The position numbers were made by a program, and so were the translations under genes. A model generated the notes under the pieces. That model saw nothing but the letters and a program-made list of their open reading frames with translations, had not been told where the DNA came from and did not search any database. This document shows, piece by piece, positions 43,956-44,032 of a stretch of DNA of 44,032 nt (its first letter is position 1; each line of letters begins with the position of its first letter). Source of the stretch: Zygnema cylindricum (lineage: Eukaryota > Streptophyta > Zygnematophyceae > Zygnematales > Zygnemataceae); the NCBI GenBank assembly GCA_037447655.1, contig JBBHKE010001169.1:1-44032 (forward strand), read 5' to 3'.

Positions 43956-44032
<77 letters not shown>
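43798..44032 (+). other. Start of intron 2 with a (CT)n microsatellite
   Basis: Begins GTGAGT. From 43,959 to the window edge it is an uninterrupted (TC)n run of at least 74 bases, so the window, and perhaps the contig, ends inside a simple repeat. Confidence 0.75.

Overview
This is nuclear DNA of a streptophyte, most likely a land plant or a close charophyte relative. It carries a polyubiquitin gene whose five units match the plant form of ubiquitin, a plant-like tRNA-Ser(AGA), a spliced F-box/LRR-type gene with GT-AG introns, and otherwise almost only LTR retrotransposons and small DNA transposons. The window is gene-poor on the left (1-36,700) and genic on the right (36,700-44,032).

Left part. 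1-2,255 is a truncated minus-strand Ty1/copia pol remnant. 2,452-18,372 is a compound minus-strand copia locus: LTR A - internal - LTR B - spacer - LTR C - internal - LTR D. The outer LTRs A and D look like each other and share the target duplication CAAAA, while B and C do not pair with them or with each other. The two internal regions contain a 3,135-bp tract that is identical in both (4,051-7,185 and 13,552-16,686) although the sequence on both sides has diverged. The spacer (8,846-11,907) is a nest of PIF/Harbinger-like non-autonomous elements with TAA/TTA target sites, two of them sitting inside an older TIR element.

Middle. 19,861-25,363 is a plus-strand copia element, complete in structure, with two 689-bp LTRs, target duplication CTATG, a tRNA primer site and a polypurine tract. 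Its gag-pol has 12 in-frame stops and 2 frameshifts. In both copia families gag starts inside the 5' LTR, and the primer-binding site, which matches the anticodon arm of initiator tRNA-Met, lies inside the gag reading frame. 25,369-27,600 holds only weak ORF remnants. 27,650-36,461 contains two related 1.3-kb LTR-like repeats, a second TIR family, a complete 976-bp Harbinger-like element and a 5'-truncated copia RT/RNase H remnant.

Right part. A 222-bp TIR element (36,462-36,683) lies exactly between that copia remnant and the polyubiquitin promoter (G-box, CCAAT box, TATA-like box). Polyubiquitin (37,028-38,173) is followed by about 1.8 kb without a gene, tRNA-Ser(AGA) on the minus strand, a CT-rich upstream region holding a second 222-bp foldback element, and the F-box/LRR gene, which runs off the right edge into a long (CT)n repeat.

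All calls come from reading the sequence by eye. Family names rest on motifs, and no database search was possible.
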